Notes under the pieces: generated by a model
Databases searched by the model: none
Seen by the model: the letters and a program-made list of their open reading frames with translations, nothing else
Told to the model about the DNA's origin: nothing
In this document: one piece after another, positions 38,201 to 50,999 of the stretch
Layout: each line of letters opens with the position of its first letter
Position numbering within the stretch: position 1 is the first letter of the stretch
NCBI RefSeq assembly: GCF_964340395.1
Contig: NC_135556.1
Span: 22,395,223-22,452,722 of the forward strand
DNA length: 57,500 bases
Source of the DNA: Glandiceps talaboti
Lineage: Eukaryota > Hemichordata > Enteropneusta > Spengelidae
Direction: 5' to 3'
Made by a program: the position numbers and the translations under genes

Positions 38201-41200
38201 GCATAACTGCTACCTACTGATGATCTATTTCATGACCGTTCATAAATTTCTCAAACAGGTACTTTAACTGTATCAAACACTACATGGCTGTTGAAACAGA
38301 ACAATTTAACAACCATTTCATCAGGAAATGATGTTGACATGAGAAGCAACTGAAGTAAATTGCCATGAAAATATATATCTAAAGACGTTATTTGTAAGTT
38401 TATATAATATACGTACTTGTCGAAGCTGCAGAAACGTAGAAATTGTACCTACTATGAATGAGCTTATTTCAACATCAAGAATACAAATCTACTACCCAAA
38501 GTTTGCCATTATATGTGTACTACATGTTTATTTCTAATTAGACACATAGATCATAACAAGTAATACTGACAACTGATCCAACAATTTCTTCTATTTTGAG
38601 ATCATTTTTACCTTTATCGTCAACTGAGTCCTGGGCTTGCAATGCTGTGTGTGCCATGTTTAGATCACTTTCTAGTGAATGGAGTTTGGATAGCAACTTT
38701 TTCTTTTGTTTTTCACTAGTGTTTTCTAACCTCTCAACAGTCTCCTTTAATTCATCATTCTCTTTAGTGAGGGAAGCAACCTATTGAAACAAAAAATTAC
38801 AAGTATTTCAAAGGTGATACTTTTTATCTCCCAATCACATCATTAACATGAACCTCTTCAAGTTTGACCTCATAAATACAAATATCTTGATCCCTCAGCT
38901 CTTACATCCTTGACACAATAATCTCACATAGGGTGTGTTCTATTAGGCCACCTGGGGAGCCTTGGAGCATCTCAAGTTGTGTTTGATTATTACTTGTGTC
39001 ATTTGCCCCAACCATTGGCTCTTTGGTGAGGATACTTGAAAGCACCTTATATTGATATTTCGTGACTATGATCTCATTGACCCACTAATCTTGCATAGGG
39101 TGTGTTCTATTAGGTAACCTGGGTAGCCTTGAAGCACCTCAAGTTGTGTTTGATTACTACATGGTGTCATTTGATGTAATTTGCCTCAACCCTTGGAGGA
39201 TACCTGAAAGCACCCCTGATATTAATACTTCTCAACTTTGACCTTACTGACATTATGATCCTACCTGGGGCGTGTTCGGTAGACAAAGCGCCCGCGGACG
39301 TTTCAAAACGTTTTGTTCCCGAACAACTAATTGTCATAGTTTTTCGCGGGCGACCCGGGATAAAGGAAGGCGGAAGAGTGAGGTGACTTGCCAAAAGCCA
39401 AGATGGCGGCCACAAATTCTCACTTCATCGGCGAACTTGAGTTTTTGTGTAGGATAACTTAGTGCACATTAGTTTTAATTCAGCACTGCAAAAAAGTTCA
39501 TGGAATTGGTCATTTACAATTGGCAACGGTATTTAGAAATATGAATACCCGTCGGGATAATGGTACGGTCGATTTGACGTACATTGAGCCAGGGCCCTGC
39601 ATTGAGCGATGCAAGATAAACTTGGGGTCAGGTCACAGGTCAAAGATCACTTAGTTAGTGTAAAAATAGTGTATGCATAAATAACAGGCCTTTTTTAGGC
39701 ATTCTAGCATCCTGACAGTACTGTAAAGGTGTGATTTAACTATGCGCATCGTCTTTTCAGTGATGAGTGCTGAATGTACACAAAATGTGACAATCTTCTG
39801 TTTGAATGTGCCGCCATCTTTTGTTTTTCACGCGCAACATGCAAAATGCAGTTCGGCGCAGGGCCAGGGCGCCCTGGCCAAACAATGACAAAATGTTTTG
39901 ACTACCGAACGCGCCCCTGATAATGTGACCCCTTCAACTGACCTCATTGATATTATGATCTTACCTGATATCGTGACCCCTTCAACTCTGACATTATTTC
40001 ATCTTTCTGTCCAGTCATTTCAGCTAATTCTTTAGTCTTCTCTCCCAAATCGTGTGATACTGTTCCCTTTTCTTCTTCTAAGGCATGCAACCTTTTTTCT
40101 CTAATTTTCAATTTCTTACTTGTATCCTCACGAGATTTTTTAACCTCCTCAAGTTCACTGACTTTGACATTCAACAAAGTCTCCAGTTTATCTTTCTCTA
40201 TTTTGTAATCATGAGAAGTTTTATTAGTAATTTCCACCATCTGTGTCATATTTGAACTCTGTTCCTTCCAAGTTTCAAGGTTTTTCTCACATTCATGGAG
40301 TTGTATGGATAGTTTCTCCTTCAGTGCTCTCATCTCTGCGAGTTCTCCATTTCTTTCCTCCAGTAAGCTAAAGTAATGGTCTCTCTCTCCTTTCAATTTT
40401 TCTACATCCTGGGACTTTCCTTCTAACATTGAAGAAACATTTGTCTTTTCACCTTTAAGAGAATGCAGCTGGTTCTTTGTTTCCTCGTGAATATTTGACA
40501 AATCTTCTTTCTGTTTTTTCAGATTTTCAAACTCACTTTTCTTAAGTTCAAGTTCAAGCACAGTTTTATCAAACTTTAGATTTAATGAGTTCAATTGAGA
40601 GTTTAATTCCTCTATTCTTTCTGCAGCTCTAGATTTTTCCTCTTTTTCAATTCTTTCAATCTGAAAAAAAAGAGAAGAAAATAAAGTCTAATTCATACAG
40701 GATACTTGAAGAAGGATGATAAGGGGTTGTGTGCCAGCATCATATATTTCAGTCAGATGGTGCCATCTTGTGTTCACATTGAGAAATCAAGAATCCTACT
40801 TTGGTAAAGGGTAATACCATTGCATAGTCCATAAGGTAGGCCTTGATGGGGCACCCTCACACATCGATTATCCCTGATAGACCCGGCCAGTGGGGGCAGA
40901 GTGACACAATGTATTAACAGTCTAGCCATTGTAGAAATCAAAGACATTGTCATCTAGAGTCCTACATCACTGTAGTGACATTCATGATTTTGAATATTCA
41001 TGACATAAGACCCATTGAAAGAAATGTTACTCTCAAGTGACAATATAGATCCATTTCATGGTGTCAATAAAATAGAGAGTTCCAACTTCATATATCTCAG
41101 TTATTGTACATTACACATTACAAAACAAACTGATAATTTCACTCTGTAAAACCCATTTCATAAGAAATGACATTAACTTCTACTTTGTGTTCCCTTTTAT

Positions 41201-44200
41201 AAACTCACCGTATCATGTAACTGTGTGGATGATTCACTTTTCACTGTTTCTACCATTTTCTGCAGTCTCTCAATCTCTGCAGTTTTAGTGTCTCTGTCAT
41301 ACTGTAATTCACTCAGTTTCTGTGTGCTTCCTTCCTCTCTACTCCACAACTTTTTATTCTGTTCTTTCTCTGCATCTAGCTCAGCCTGACATTTGGATAG
41401 TTTTTGCTGTTAAGAGAAAGTCACAGAATAGAAAGGAGGTTTGGGATTACAGTTAAACAGTAAGTCACATTCCAGTTATCAGAAACATAAAATGAATGTA
41501 CAGACTGACCACTTGGGGCGCTATTCAATATCAAACATCTCATCAAAACAGTGGGTCAGAATAGGTCAATACTGTGGCATACTTCCGAATCACACTTTCC
41601 TAATGTTTAATGGCACTGAAGTATGATATCATATTGAAACGTGAAACTTGTTATATAATGCAAAAGTTTCCTTTAAAAAAATACAGCTAAACCCTGCTAA
41701 ACTACAGGAAAACAAATTATTCACTGTATTACACAAGACAAATCCATCAGTCTGAACTCAAGTGTTATCCTTATGTACCAGTATTGTAAAGAATATGTGT
41801 AAAATCAGACTGGGTTTGGCAATGTTTGATAATACACACTGTATTCTAACAATAAGTCATTCAACAACATCTCGAACTAACAAGAAAGTGTACACACTTA
41901 CATCATTAAGGTATTTAAAATGTCACTTTCTTGTAAGAAACTGTAACTTACTTTAACTTCTTGATGTTCTGCCTCTAAATCTTTCACCGTTGTCAGTAAC
42001 CTATCACGTTCATTTCTCATGGCAGACAATTCCGATTTGGTGTCTTCAACAGTATACTCCAAAGTGTGCTTTTTATCTTCTCCATTTCTTTTCAGTTCAT
42101 CAAATTCTTGTCTAGCAGTACTTACTTTGGCCTCCAAATCTTTTATATGTTTCTCTTTGATCTCTACCTGTTTATCAGTCTGTTCTCTGTACATGTAATA
42201 TATACAATATGTAGTACATGGATGTGAAAGCTTTTATTTTTTCTGCCTACAATAGCTTATATCAGAAATGGTTTTGTATTATTTGCATTGAAAACTGCAT
42301 TTGCAGTTTTGGTAAGTACCTGAAAAACTGCAGCACAACTTGCTGCTAATAAACATTTTACATGTTACAGGAAAAACAGTTCAGAATTGATCATATTGAT
42401 TAGTCTTGATCTAATTTGATGAATAATCTTTAAATCAGCGCGACACTAACAATCATACAATATGTAAACTTAAAGTTGATACTCCCCCAAATAATTTACC
42501 AGGTTTCATATCCAAATAACATTACTGGATAAGTTTACTAGAAGATTGGCATAACACAATGTTTGCTTATAGTTGAATAAAAGACCACAGACTTTTGGCC
42601 ATCAAAGGAAAATTCAGGAAACATGTGTGACGGACACACACCGAGTCAAGAGAAAACAGAAGTGAGAAAATTACTTACTGGAGCAGGTTGAGTTGTGACT
42701 GTAAACTGGAAGCCTGCTTCCTGGCATTAGAAGCTCTGTCAGTTAGAGTCTCTATCTGTTTTTCATGTTCGTCTGATAACTGTTGTATCCTGCAACGACA
42801 AATAAAAATATGTCACCTATATTGAATATATAACGTCAAATAGAAGAAAACATATACATGTACATGTGGCATGTACATGCACTGTGAAATATCAAACTTG
42901 CAACCATGAGAACTAGGTACTTTGGAAAACATAAATGGGCTTGAATGGTTAACCAAAATTTTAATGACTGTTCTGTATCTCACATAACCAGCACAAGACT
43001 GTATGTAAACATAGCATATCCCTCCAAGATATGAGAGCAATGTCTAGACTGCCTCAATGTAAATATATTACTTTCCCATTGAATTTGCTAATTAGGTAAA
43101 TCTGATAAAGGAATTTACTTGTTTGTTTTATCTTTTTTAAACATTATGTCTTGTGTCAACTTGAATCATTTTCAATACGCAGTAGTTTTACAGGCAAAAA
43201 GAATAACAAGTACAGTCTAACAATCACTTAATAAATACAACACGCCAACATTTCTCCAAATCAAATTCTCACAATGATAGTGTTATAAACACACTGTTTC
43301 ATCATAACCACCTATTACCTTATTTGACATTACCTTTGCTGATAATCTTCCTTTGTGTGTTTGTGCTTCTTATCTCCAGTCAATCTCATTTCTTCTAGAT
43401 CAGTCTCAGTTTGCTGCAGTTTATATTTGGTAATTTTGAGTTCGTTTTCATAGTCCTGTAGACATCTCTGCAGTAGATGTGAGAGTACAGCAGGACTTTG
43501 TTCAACCATACTGTCTGTATTCAGTGAGCCATTCCTACCTCTCTTCTCTTCCTCAGACACTATGATAGCCTTGATTTGATTCATAGCTGAGTTTGATGTG
43601 TCTAATTTCTGCTGCATTAGTTCCAGTCTTGAGTTCATATCCACCAGGGCCTAGACAAGATCAAATGAAACAAATGGTACAAATGTGGAGATATCGTGTA
43701 TAGTGATAAGGATCTGCATGTCTTCAATGGTAAAATACTTACAGATAGACTGGATTATATTGCAATTTAATACAGCCCATTTTAAGTTACCATTCACTAG
43801 CTCTGTTTGATACAACCACTCAGACACCAATCAGAAACTGCCCTATTCTAAACTAAGATACCAAGATTGCAAATTCTTTTTACATTTTGTCTAAATGAAA
43901 TACACCATTTAAATGTACTGCAACGAGACACAGATAGACACACAGACAATAATAATAAATACTAAATGATAATAATTTGTGTATCACACAGGCTGTACTG
44001 TATACTTGTGTGATATTTATGATTACAAAGGGCCATCTAGTTTTCTCACAAGACTCTGTATACTTGTGATATTTATGATTACAAAGGGCCATCTAGTTTT
44101 CTCACAAGACTCATTACCTCTTCTTGTTCCTTGTTATTTGATTCTATTTCTCTGAGTGCATTCTGTAATTGATGAATTAGTCTTTCTTGATCTATGGCCT

Positions 44201-46410
44201 CCTTCCTCCTATTAAATGATACAAAGATAGTATACAATTAGTTCACTTGAAGTTGCCCTATGGATGTCAGAGAATCGTGATTTTATCTCAATTTAGTATG
44301 TTATGATAATTAATACTTTTCATCGTTGCCAACTTCACCCTTGTTGACTTCACCCCTGTCATATAATTGATCATCTTACAAACATGATTTATAAGTAGAT
44401 TGCTGACTTCACCTTTGTTCACTTCACCCTTGTTATATAATTTATCAACTAACAAACAAGATTTATAAGTACATTGCAGAAACTGTTATATTAACATTAT
44501 TCTAGGACTCAAATATTTCTACCTACCTCAAGTCCAGTACTGAATCTCTACCAATAACTGTTTCATTCAATTTAGTTTGTAATTCCTCTATTGCATGTCT
44601 GAAATGCCTTCTCTGTTGTTCACAGATTTCAGTACTCTAAATACATACAAAACATAAAAACTGTCATCTACCAAAAAAGTTACAAATGAAAAAAAAATAT
44701 TAGTGGCTCAAAATATCCTTAATGTATTACTTTCAATGTGTGCGACACTTTTTGGGAAATTATCACACAATCAAGAAATCAAATAAACTCTTTCATTCAC
44801 TGTCTATGGCCAAACTTAAAATATTGAATGTCGCAATAATATCATATTTGAGACAATAAAATATTATTCCCCATTGTTTTTCTTTATTGAGCCAAGAAAA
44901 ATATGAGTGACCTAAGGGACCTTGTCACTACGAGTTGTTAGATAAGTACATTTGAAGGAAAATATTGGGGAATAATATAATTATACCATCATAGGTAATA
45001 TTTTTTTTAAAAATTGGGGAAAGTAATAGCATTTTGAAATTACAAGGTGTGCATTGGCATTATCATTATACTAGAGTTTATGCAAGTATTTTCACTTGAG
45101 TAAGAAGGTTATAAACTCAGCATGTGCTACTATAAAAATGATGATTTTAATGACATACTCTTGAAAAGTATAATTAGGGATTCTTATATCTTTGTTGCAA
45201 TATTATATTCATGCGCATATATGCTTTTCACATTCTCCAATGTTGAGAGAGTTTCTGTGTTTTACGTAGTTATTCCTATCATTTCTGATTAGCTATGTAC
45301 TTACATCTTTCACTCTCTCCTGAAGTTGTGCAACAGTGGCCTGTGATTCATGAAGTCGTCTTTCTGTTGCATCCCTGACAAAGAAATAAACCAAACATGT
45401 CGTAGATGGCAGGATTACAGTAAGATGTAACTGAGTGTGTGAATATGGCTGACAACGGAAGGGGAGTGGAAAGTCACTTTTTTTTTACCCAATGCAAATA
45501 TGATCTCCTTCTGACTTTACATCCCTGAAGAAGACCTGTGGACTCAGGTTGGAAGATAAGATTTATCCAAGTATTTTTGTGCAGTACAAAGTTTAATTTA
45601 TTTGTAACTACCTGGTATATCAAATGAAGTCTTCATCATAATGTTATCAAGATATATCAATGAAGGGGTTTAAAAAAACCACTTGTATGGTTGATTTAAT
45701 AACATACTTACTCATTTGAATAATCAAATGACTGTCTGAGACCATCAATGTTCATCCTTGGCAGTGTTGTAGATGTATTACTTCTATGTGAGGTAGTGAG
45801 AGGGGTGAGTAGTTTGGGTAAATCTGCCCTCAGAGATGACGAATAACTTGGTACATGGATTTCAGCTATTTCAGTCTTTAGGCGTTGGTTTTCTTGAGTT
45901 TGTCTATCCAGCTGTTTTCTACACCAGATATATCACATAAACAAGTACATAAATACAAGAAATGTATCACACCACTAAATGGAAAATTTCATAGATTTCA
46001 AATAAAAAAAATCAAATTTCTTGAAAAAGCACAAACTAGTTAAAGATTCAAGTCTCATTGTGTCTGACAGTGTACAGACCTCTAGCATGAACAAGTACTG
46101 TTTGGTTACCAGTGTGTAGATACACAAGTTTTATTCACCTTAAATTGAAGATAGCACCCCTGTCTTCAGACAAAGTTGACAGCATAGCTAGAGGGTTGGT
46201 TACTGGAGGTATAACAACATCATCTTCTTCTTCCTGGACATAAATTTAGAAAGCACTTTACAATACATCTCTTACATGAAATGAATCCCCACATACAAAT
46301 ATAGTACATACTCCCACAAAGATACACATGTACTGTACATAATCTAATAAATAAATAAAATAAACAAACAAACACACACATGCACGCACGCACGCACGCA
46401 CGCACACACG

Positions 46411-46462
<52 letters not shown>

Positions 46463-48316
46463 TACATACATACAATCCTGAATCACATCATATTGTTGCT
46501 TAGTTGATTACCCCATTTTAGTCTATAATCACACATTCATGGTGTCTAAATTGAGTATTCTGTTTGGCCTAGTGACTTCAGCTATTCATGCTGAAAAGAG
46601 ATCTTTATATTGTCAACTAAACACCTATAGATAAGTGATCAAAGCTTCACAATGCTAATGATTTATGAGCATAGTGTCTGGAGTAACACAATAGCCACAA
46701 TTGTTATCAACACAAAGAAAGCCAAAGCATTGTCATCTGTTGTGGTCAAAAGGCAACCACCTGAAAGCTGAAGGGCAAAAGCTGTTCACTGCACAACGGC
46801 TACCTCATTTTTTCTCTTTCTCAAAATTCATAATGTGCATTAATAAATGGTCAAATATATTCAGTGATGTTTTTCCTCTAAATGAAATTCCCACTGAAAG
46901 TAATTTCTACTCATAGTTATCATGCTTACCTTCCTATATCATTATCAACCCAAAATTAGGTCAGCAAACATGTCTTTTCAGTGACAATGTAAGTACTTTG
47001 ACAAATTATAATATAACTGAGAAAGAGATGTGTTCTAGAAAAGTACACCTACCTGTTGTTTTAATTCTGCTTTCAAAGTGTCAACTTGAAAGGTGGTTTT
47101 ACTTAGTTCATTCTGAAAATTCTTCAATTTTTCTACCTGTTAAAGTGAAAAATATGAAAAAATCATGAATAGTTAGTTAGTTTATTCACTGTATTAGTAG
47201 TCAAATATAAATACACAAACAAAAGGCAATGATACCGCCTATATAAGTTTAAAAGTCAATAAGTACAGAAGGTCAACCAAAGACAGATGGCATAATAACA
47301 TTAACAGTTCAGAAGTGGAATCAAATACACTGAAAGTTAAACAGTTCAGATTATTGACTAGGTACGGACATTTTCATACATGGATGGGGAACAAGCTATA
47401 ACAAGCATTTTGAGATTATGTTACATCTGGATAACTTATCGTACACAATGTCACACAGTTTAATTTGAACACACTTGAATACTGCTGAATGATACACTAA
47501 TATTTTGGCAATTGCCTATTCAATGCACTACATATGAAGGAGCTGTTCAACAACACTTACATTGACACCACTTTCTCCTTGGTCTATGCAAACCTAACCA
47601 AATTATGCATACATAAATCATGTAAAGCACTGTGGCATGTAAAACCATTATTGTTTATAGATTCTACCTGTTTTAGTGTTATTTACTTGCCCCGATCCTA
47701 AATAACAAATAGCTTGTATACTAATACATGTACACAGTAAAGTAAAATGAAAAAAGAAAGACAAATGGTAATGTGAAAAAAATGTTGAATAAAATAAACT
47801 GAAGCAAAGGTGTACATCTATTGTGTGAGTGGCTATTTGATCAAAAATGGAACAGAAAAAACACATAATATTCTTCCCTTATTCCATCTAGTACAAAAAC
47901 AAAAACATAACAACACTATTTCAAGTTGGCAAGTATGTGAATGACTGTCAGGCACAAATCTTTCTCCATGGCCTTTAGTAGCTCACAGTCAATATCATTA
48001 TGAACCATGATACTGTCCATAATATTATTTGACTTAATTCAATAGAGAATTGTAAGGTGCACCATTACCTGTTCTTTCATATCACTTTTCATAGAATCAA
48101 GGTCATTGTGCACTTTAGATGTAAGATTCAAATTGACAGAACTACTGGCTTTCATCTGTTTACCAATGGCATCATCACCACCACCTAGTGAAAAACAAGA
48201 AAGACTACACATGTAAATAAGATTTACACTCTGATTCAAAATATGATATATAAATTCAAATGTGTCAGGATTACACTTCTAAAGTTTCAGTCTTTTTGAA
48301 TTGTTTTCATTCATGC

Positions 48317-48356
<40 letters not shown>

Positions 48357-49597
48357 CATGCTGCTTATAAATTATTCTTTACTTTCATACTGTTTTTGAA
48401 ATACTATAACATATTACTCAGTGAAACAAGTACTACATTGATAATAAGTTATAATTATATTGAATATAATACCATGATTAGCATAACAGTTATATGGCAT
48501 TTTCATACTAAGCTTCCACCACCTGGCACACTGCCAAGACATGACAACTGAAACTGCCTGGGGCTGTATTTCACTGACCCTATCTGTTACCGTGAAACCC
48601 TTACACCCTCCCTTTACACGGTGATTTTATTATCATGCCTGTGTAACTTTTATGTTATGGTTTATGGCTGATACTCCTCGACATGGCTGCTTGCCAAATT
48701 CCAAAAATGTCGTAAACCTAGCATGTCAAAATAATGATACTTGATAAATTTCAATGTGTGTAAAAATATAAAGCTAAAGTCGGTGCTCAGATATTAATGT
48801 CACATCATGTCGTATCAATATAACTGTCTGTAATTGTAGGAATGAGTTCTGTTACGTAAAGTGATGATCATTCGGTGATCACTTTAGCTAGCAAAACACT
48901 TGCACCTTACTGAAGACTTGAAATATCATTCAACTATTTTACAGCACATACATGTATGATTGTGAAGTATAATTTTCTCTTGAAAATTTGTTCACTTCGA
49001 GATCAAATTGGAAACTGAAGGAAAAATGACACAGTTTCTGAGTGTGTTTAACCGGATTAGAATATGATAGGCAATCCAATTTATTCAATTCGAAAAGTTG
49101 ACATTTTACTTCAGCGTATACGTGTCATGACATGATGATACCAAATGTATTCGTGTTTATTGAACACGACGCGGTACATTTGAAATTTTACTATGTCATC
49201 GGCGTCTACTGTTTTCAAATGTGTACAGGAATATAATGTGACGAACCCAATGTAAATGATCTATAAACTCATTCCAAAAGCAACAGCATGATAGTGTGCT
49301 ATCGTTGACAATTGTCGCTAACTTTTCAAAGATATCCCCTTACCTTACATGCTCTTCTTCGTGAAGTTTAAAACGTTACGCACCTGTACTACTGGTTGCA
49401 GAGATTCCAACGTCGTCTACGCTCAAGTCTGGTAAACTACACGCAGATCGCAATGTCTTTCCTATCATTTCTAGTTGTCGAATCTGCTCTCCATAGTCAA
49501 CACTTGTTGGGATTTTCTTCGCTTTAGACGACGACCTCGACTCGTTACCCTTCATTGAAGTCCCTGTGTTCAACGCAGCCGACGAACTTGTCGCCAT
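31046..49597 (-). CDS. CCDC158: CCDC158 homologue, coiled-coil protein (23 coding exons)
   Basis: Predicted exons, 5' to 3' on the minus strand: 49597-49384, 48184-48069, 47136-47053, 46233-46139, 45918-45712, 45374-45305, 44636-44527, 44208-44118, 43650-43334, 42789-42679, 42186-41952, 41406-41209, 40660-39965, 38780-38612, 37816-37704, 37219-37061, 35818-35726, 35366-35073, 34377-34184, 33294-33098, 32683-32378, 31844-31737, 31143-31046. They total 4275 bases, giving 1424 residues with every junction in phase. Signature blocks match the vertebrate protein in order: [80 protein letters not shown], and a C-terminal short coiled segment. The middle is almost wholly heptad coiled coil; the exon at 35366-35073 is glutamine- and threonine-rich and disordered. 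Molecular function is not established for the family. It is longer than the human protein (about 1110 residues). An overlooked small exon is possible. Confidence 0.9.
31205..31600. repeat. Low-complexity cact/ccct and tgtc tetranucleotide tract
   Basis: Alternating cactcact, ccctccct and later tgtctgtc arrays in the last intron of the CCDC158 gene. No coding content. Confidence 0.95.
32014..32280. repeat. (GAAT)n, (CATA)n and (CA)n microsatellite cluster
   Basis: Three consecutive arrays, gaat (32014-32077), cata (32110-32156) and ca-rich (32160-32279), in a CCDC158 intron. Confidence 0.97.
33985..34062. repeat. Hairpin with 24-base arms
   Basis: Left arm 33985-34008 begins ggttgaacaatgaatattca and right arm 34039-34062 ends tgaatattcactgttcaacc. 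They pair at 23 of 24 positions around a 30-base loop, in a CCDC158 intron. A small MITE or relic is likely. Confidence 0.8.
36240..36790. repeat. Unclassified element with repeated 27-base motif and tRNA-like end
   Basis: The string cttgacctttcgccttccca followed by tcatgt occurs at about 36263 and again at 36577. At 36704-36776 aaagcggtcgagcggttggg and gatcggcaaccgacc resemble tRNA-derived SINE sequence, though the boxes are imperfect. The block lies in a CCDC158 intron and its limits are uncertain. Confidence 0.4.
38925..39240. repeat. Tandem duplication of about 165 bp in a CCDC158 intron
   Basis: The block catagggtgtgttctattag, an (a)cctggg-agccttg segment and ctcaagttgtgtttgatta occur from about 38928 and again from about 39093 in the same order, with modest divergence. 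Confidence 0.75.
39267..39917. mobile_element. 651-bp TIR element in a CCDC158 intron
   Basis: The ends ggggcgtgttcggtag (39267-39282) and ctaccgaacgcgcccc (39902-39917) are inverse with one mismatch in 16. The element is GC-rich compared with the intron and has no transposase frame. It has inserted beside a duplicated copy of the exon 13 donor region. Confidence 0.75.
43996..44112. repeat. 57-60 bp tandem duplication next to an exon donor
   Basis: The block tgtatacttgtg, attacaaagggccatctag and ttttctcacaagactc occurs at 43997-44054 and 44056-44112, the second lacking a gtg-type triplet. It ends five bases before the exon 8 border (44118) of the CCDC158 gene. Confidence 0.9.
44325..44485. 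repeat. Diverged tandem duplication of about 90 bp
   Basis: cttcacccttgttgacttca and related blocks, then a tatataatt-gatc/tatc segment and caa-atgatttataagta, occur twice in a row in a CCDC158 intron. Confidence 0.7.
46368..46472. repeat. (CA)n / (CG)n mixed microsatellite
   Basis: caca, cgcacgca and a short cgcgcgcg run lead to a pure CA array and three cata units, in a CCDC158 intron. The short alternating CG/CA tract is a sequence type prone to Z-DNA. Confidence 0.95.
48318..48355. repeat. (CAA)n microsatellite
   Basis: About twelve caa trinucleotides in the first intron of the CCDC158 gene. Confidence 0.95.
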
Positions 49598-50189
49598 TTT
49601 GTGATTGACCACGGGTCACCGATTGACAACAACCATGGGAAATTTTTTTTAGAAAAGTCATATAATAGGCACGATCACGACACACAAACTGAGGTGTTGA
49701 GCAAGTGTACCAAGTCCCTCGATGCTGCCACGATAAGTACATTTACACAAAACTTTCCTTGTTATTTACAAACTACAACGTCCTAAAGTTAGAACCCCGA
49801 CGGCGCATGCGTACATTTTGAAAACGTTCACATCCTCTCTCTTTTCTATCGTAACGGGGCGCTATATACATTACGCCCGTCATATTTCGATTGTAAACAA
49901 TATTCATAATGTTTGCAAATAAAGGTATTCTCTTTATGTTTTATTCTTAATGCACAATGTTTTCAGTAACATTGTCATGTCGTCTAGTTACGGCGAACAC
50001 ATACAATGTGAAACCTTTTTATAACGATTCGTCCATATTCAAATTAGCAATTGACGACTTCTAAATCTAACCTTGTATTGTGTGCTCAAGATCGATTCCC
50101 ACAATGGATCAATTTTTTTTTACTGAGATCTCTTTATATGAAAGAGATATATGGTTAACATAACATAGGTAATCACAAGGTCAGTATAA
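49598..50189. other. CCDC158 promoter side and intergenic DNA
   Basis: Sequence upstream of the CCDC158 start codon. It is less AT-rich near 49600-49860 (cggcgcatgcg, ggggcgctat) and may hold the promoter. No TATA box or other defined element is clear. Confidence 0.4.
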
Positions 50190-50262
50190 TAGAGTAGTGG
50201 TTAAAGTTCTGTACCTCAAAGATTAAGGTTACTGGTTCTATTCCTAGAAGAGGTAGTTTCAT
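50188..50262 (+). repeat. tRNA-derived SINE-like fragment
   Basis: gtagtggttaaagttctgta resembles an A-box region and ggttctattcc (50233-50243) fits the RNA polymerase III B box closely, at tRNA-like spacing. The 3' body of a SINE, if present, is not recognised. Confidence 0.55.
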
Positions 50263-50374
50263 TTGTAGCATACTTTGGGTTAGCATAATATGCATGATTT
50301 GTCTTCTGTATGTTAAATTGTAATGCATCTTGTTGAAATATCATAATACCTAATGAGACCAAACAACCAACAAC

Positions 50375-50640
50375 AACCCCCAAAGTGTAATTTGCACTTA
50401 TCAATATGGGCTTCTACTGACATTAAACCTAGAGCACCTAAAGTTAAATCTGTTGAAGTTCTCGGAGGGAGACCTTGAATAATTTTCGCAGCGTAGCGCT
50501 GACACTTTTCAATCATTATTAATTCAGTGTTAGTGTATGTCCACAGTTCACAGGTGTGTAAGGCTGCTGGGAGGCATATGCGTTTCCACAATTCAGCACT
50601 GACGATTGGGTTAAGTCCATGTCGTCCAACAGAAAAGGAA
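50375..50640 (-). pseudogene. Non-LTR retrotransposon reverse-transcriptase fragment
   Basis: The minus-strand translation GLNPIVSAELWKR, LPAALHTCELW, KIIQGLPPRTSTDL and SVEAHIDK is characteristic of the region after the catalytic domain in LINE ORF2 proteins (PAALYGCELW-type block). Only about 85 codons remain, with no endonuclease or YADD motif, so this is a truncated relic. It comes from a different family than the intact element at 18.7-23.1 kb. Confidence 0.8.
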
Positions 50641-50999
50641 AGGAAAGGCGTTCGCCCAGGGAAAAAAACTAACGTAAAAGACGCAATAACGATGGAATAA
50701 AGGTAAATACAGGAAAACCAGCCTATCTAACATCAGATTTTAATCAGATTGCAGAATACCGTACTTGACTGGCGTGATTATCGTGGAACTGGAACAAGCT
50801 AGGCTAACTGCGTCATGCAAAGTACAGAAAAATAGAATATATTCGTCCTTCGATCGAGTCAGTTCGAAGGTGGTCATGGTGACACGTATGTTCCAAATAC
50901 TAATACAAACCTGTACGTTGAGAGCTACAGCAGTAGATTCCTTTCAGTACATTTAATGTGATAATACACATTGTTGTGTCAGAAGAATTCAGCAATACA
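50641..50999. other. Upstream region of the small plus-strand gene
   Basis: Nothing recognised beyond short open frames. It may hold the promoter and 5' UTR of the gene starting at 51000. Confidence 0.4.
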
